A DNA stretch of 64,000 bases from Chryseobacterium camelliae (GTDB lineage Bacteria; Bacteroidota; Bacteroidia; Flavobacteriales; Weeksellaceae): NCBI RefSeq assembly GCF_027920545.1, contig NZ_CP115859.1, positions 3,007,001 to 3,071,000 on the forward strand. Direction: 5' to 3'. Of this stretch, positions 62,437 through 64,000 are shown piece after piece. The notes under the pieces are model-generated. The model worked only from the letters and a program-made list of their open reading frames with translations, was not told where the DNA came from and did no database searches. Within the stretch, counting starts at the first letter, position 1. Each line of letters starts with the position of its first letter. The translations under genes and the position numbers were made by a program.

Positions 62437-62453
62437 TTATTTGATTTTATAGA

Positions 62454-63749
62454 TTAAACTGTCTTTACAATAAAGTAGCTTTTTTTACCTTTTTGAAGTA
62501 ATAAGAATTTTCCGTCAATTAAATCACTTTCATTGGCAGTGTACACTTCATTTACCTTTTGTTTATTTACAGAAATTGAATTCCCTTTCAATTCTCTTGT
62601 GGCCTCACTTTTAGATTTCAGGAAACCTGATTTTTCAGAAAGAAGATCTACAATATTCACACCCAAAACATCGGATTTTGCTACTTCTTTTTGAGGAACC
62701 CCGTCAAAAACCTCTAAGAAAATTTCTTGATCAAGACTTATCAGGTCTTCAGCAGTAGAGCGACCAAAAAGAATTTCAGAAGCTTTCAAAGCCTTTTCAT
62801 ATTCTTCTCTTCCATGAACCCAAACGGTTACTTCCTCAGCAAGTTTCTTCTGAAGCTTTCTTTCGTGTGGAGCGGTTTTATGATCTTCAATTAAAGCTTC
62901 AATTTCTTCTTTTCCTAGGAAAGTATAGAATTTAATAAATCTTTCAGCGTCAGCGTCCGTTGCATTCAGCCAAAATTGATAGAACTTGTATGGTGAAGTT
63001 TTCTTTTTATCCAGCCAGTAGTTTTCTCCGCTTTCGGACTTCCCGAATTTAGAACCATCCGCTTTAGTAATCAAAGGAACCGTTAATGCAAATGCTTCAC
63101 CCTGGGCTTTTCTACGGATCAGTTCAGTTCCGGTTGTAATATTTCCCCACTGGTCAGAACCTCCCATCTGAAGCTTTACATTATTGTTTTGGTACAAATG
63201 CAAAAAGTCATATCCTTGAATCAATTGATACGTAAATTCCGTAAAGCTCATTCCTTCTGCTCCTGATTCTCCTGAAAATCTCTTTTTCACGGAATCTTTT
63301 GCCATCATATAATTTACGGTAATATTTTTCCCTACGTTTTTCGCAAAATCCAGGAAAGAAATATTTTTCATCCAGTCGTAATTGTTTACCAATTCCGCTT
63401 TATTAGGCTCATTTCCGGAAAAATCCAAAAATCTTGAAAGCTGGTTTTTCAAACAGTCCACATAGTGAAGAAGAGTGGCTTCATCCAAAAGATTTCTTTC
63501 TGCAGACTTTCCCGAAGGGTCACCAATCATTCCTGTTGCACCGCCTACCAACGCAATCGGCTTATGGCCATGCTGCTGAAAGTGAGCCAGAATTTTTATC
63601 TGAATAAGACTTCCGATATGCAAAGAATCAGCTGTTGGATCAAATCCAATATACGCAGTAGTTACCTCTTTATTCAGTTGCTCATCGGTTCCGGGCATCA
63701 TATCGGCAAAAAGACCACGCCATTTTAGTTCTTCTATAAAGGAATTCAT
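62454..63749 (-). CDS. tyrS: tyrosyl-tRNA synthetase
   Basis: A 431-residue class I aminoacyl-tRNA synthetase that charges tRNA-Tyr. The HIGH-equivalent HIGS is at residues 44-47, Tyr-binding [14 protein letters not shown] is complete, and the KMSKS-equivalent is KFGKSE near residue 230. [13 protein letters not shown] is the family's tyrosine-site block. The C-terminal S4 domain (about 355-425) has [21 protein letters not shown]. Length and layout match TyrS of the bacterial type. The promoter is at 63778 and the terminator at 62403, so it is monocistronic. Confidence 0.97.
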   Translation of the reverse strand: MNSFIEELKWRGLFADMMPGTDEQLNKEVTTAYIGFDPTADSLHIGSLIQIKILAHFQQHGHKPIALVGGATGMIGDPSGKSAERNLLDEATLLHYVDCLKNQLSRFLDFSGNEPNKAELVNNYDWMKNISFLDFAKNVGKNITVNYMMAKDSVKKRFSGESGAEGMSFTEFTYQLIQGYDFLHLYQNNNVKLQMGGSDQWGNITTGTELIRRKAQGEAFALTVPLITKADGSKFGKSESGENYWLDKKKTSPYKFYQFWLNATDADAERFIKFYTFLGKEEIEALIEDHKTAPHERKLQKKLAEEVTVWVHGREEYEKALKASEILFGRSTAEDLISLDQEIFLEVFDGVPQKEVAKSDVLGVNIVDLLSEKSGFLKSKSEATRELKGNSISVNKQKVNEVYTANESDLIDGKFLLLQKGKKSYFIVKTV

Positions 63750-63777
63750 TGATTTGTTTCTTTAAAATTTTACCCTG

Positions 63778-63785
63778 CAAAGATA
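63778..63785 (-). promoter_or_regulatory. -7 promoter box of tyrS
   Basis: TATCTTTG on the minus strand followed by CAG, 28 bases before the tyrS ATG. No clear -33 TTTG at the right spacing. Confidence 0.55.
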
Positions 63786-63950
63786 ATAAATTCAAGGGAA
63801 TAAGCCGAAGATGCGAAGGAACTGTGAGTGATATTCAGGTTTTTCTTATTCTCAATTTTATAAAACTTTGGTCTTATGGTTTCCATATTCCGTTCTTTTT
63901 ACTTTAGGGCTTATTGCAATTTTGTCCAAAATCAGTTATATTTGTTAATA

Positions 63951-64000
63951 ATGAACGACGAACAATTATTTCTGCTGATTGGCAAGGCAAAGGAAAAAGA
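63951..64000 (+). CDS. start of a gene cut by the window edge (possible sigma-70-like factor)
   Basis: ATG at 63951 opens MNDEQLFLLIGKAKEK and runs off the window; 16 codons are seen. The opening resembles ECF-type sigma factors of this phylum (acidic MNDEQLF, then a helix with KAK), but this is too short to be certain. It is divergent from tyrS. Confidence 0.35.
   Translation, partial: MNDEQLFLLIGKAKEK

Overview
The window looks like chromosomal DNA from a Bacteroidota of the class Flavobacteriia, most likely Chryseobacterium or a close relative (family Weeksellaceae). The DNA is AT-rich. Promoters follow the flavobacterial pattern TTTG / TANNTTTG. Ribosome binding sites are weak, several starts appear to be TTG, proteins carry type IX secretion (T9SS) C-terminal sorting domains, and lineage-typical families occur (GSCFA, DUF5683, DUF6438, PrcB-like, WbqC). 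Naming the genus is inference; no rRNA gene is present.

Layout. 1-3.3 kb: end of a DJ-1/PfpI gene, an HSL-type alpha/beta hydrolase, two small membrane proteins (DUF4386, DUF6326-like) and an AraC-type regulator remnant. 3.4-6 kb: a large T9SS cargo protein. 6.2-13 kb: an accessory island. On its left is a fragment of a serine recombinase, then an orphan membrane protein and a multiply frameshifted remnant of an OLD-family TOPRIM nuclease. Next is an intact 1050-residue single-chain SIR2-APAZ-MID-PIWI protein (fused short prokaryotic Argonaute), then an intact large serine recombinase, a long perfect inverted repeat and a tRNA-Ser/Pro/Arg operon. This island is the most interesting part of the window.

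13.7-30 kb: an amidase, aspartate ammonia-lyase, a surface-polysaccharide group (GT2, a possible second transferase, flippase, FkbM methyltransferase), DUF2461, two DEAD-box helicases, a DUF47/Pit phosphate transport pair, a short-chain prenyl diphosphate synthase, and a GSCFA / small Cys-rich protein / TatD operon. 30.4-35 kb: a two-gene surface-protein unit (YadA-head-like repeat protein plus T9SS protein) followed by a decayed, fused second copy. 35-44.7 kb: obgE, adk, hpt, an intergenic block of dispersed repeats, an ABC-F ATPase, purA, a TonB-like protein, parA-parB and DUF5683. 44.7-51 kb: dapB, lepB, WbqC, a subtilase, a lipocalin-like lipoprotein and an OmpA-family lipoprotein.

51-55.2 kb: UbiA-type prenyltransferase, DprE1-like oxidase, DprE2-like SDR and a HAD-IB phosphatase. 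Together they could make a polyprenyl-phosphate pentose (arabinofuranose-type) donor. The run is interrupted by a GxxExxY gene inside an inverted-repeat-bounded unit that looks mobile. 55.2-64 kb: PrcB-like lipoprotein, cysteine desulfurase, thioredoxin, four near-identical tRNA-Asp(GTC) genes in tandem, an L,D-transpeptidase-like lipoprotein, an aspartyl protease with PDZ domain, a carboxylesterase, a small lipoprotein, tyrS, and the start of a gene cut by the window edge.
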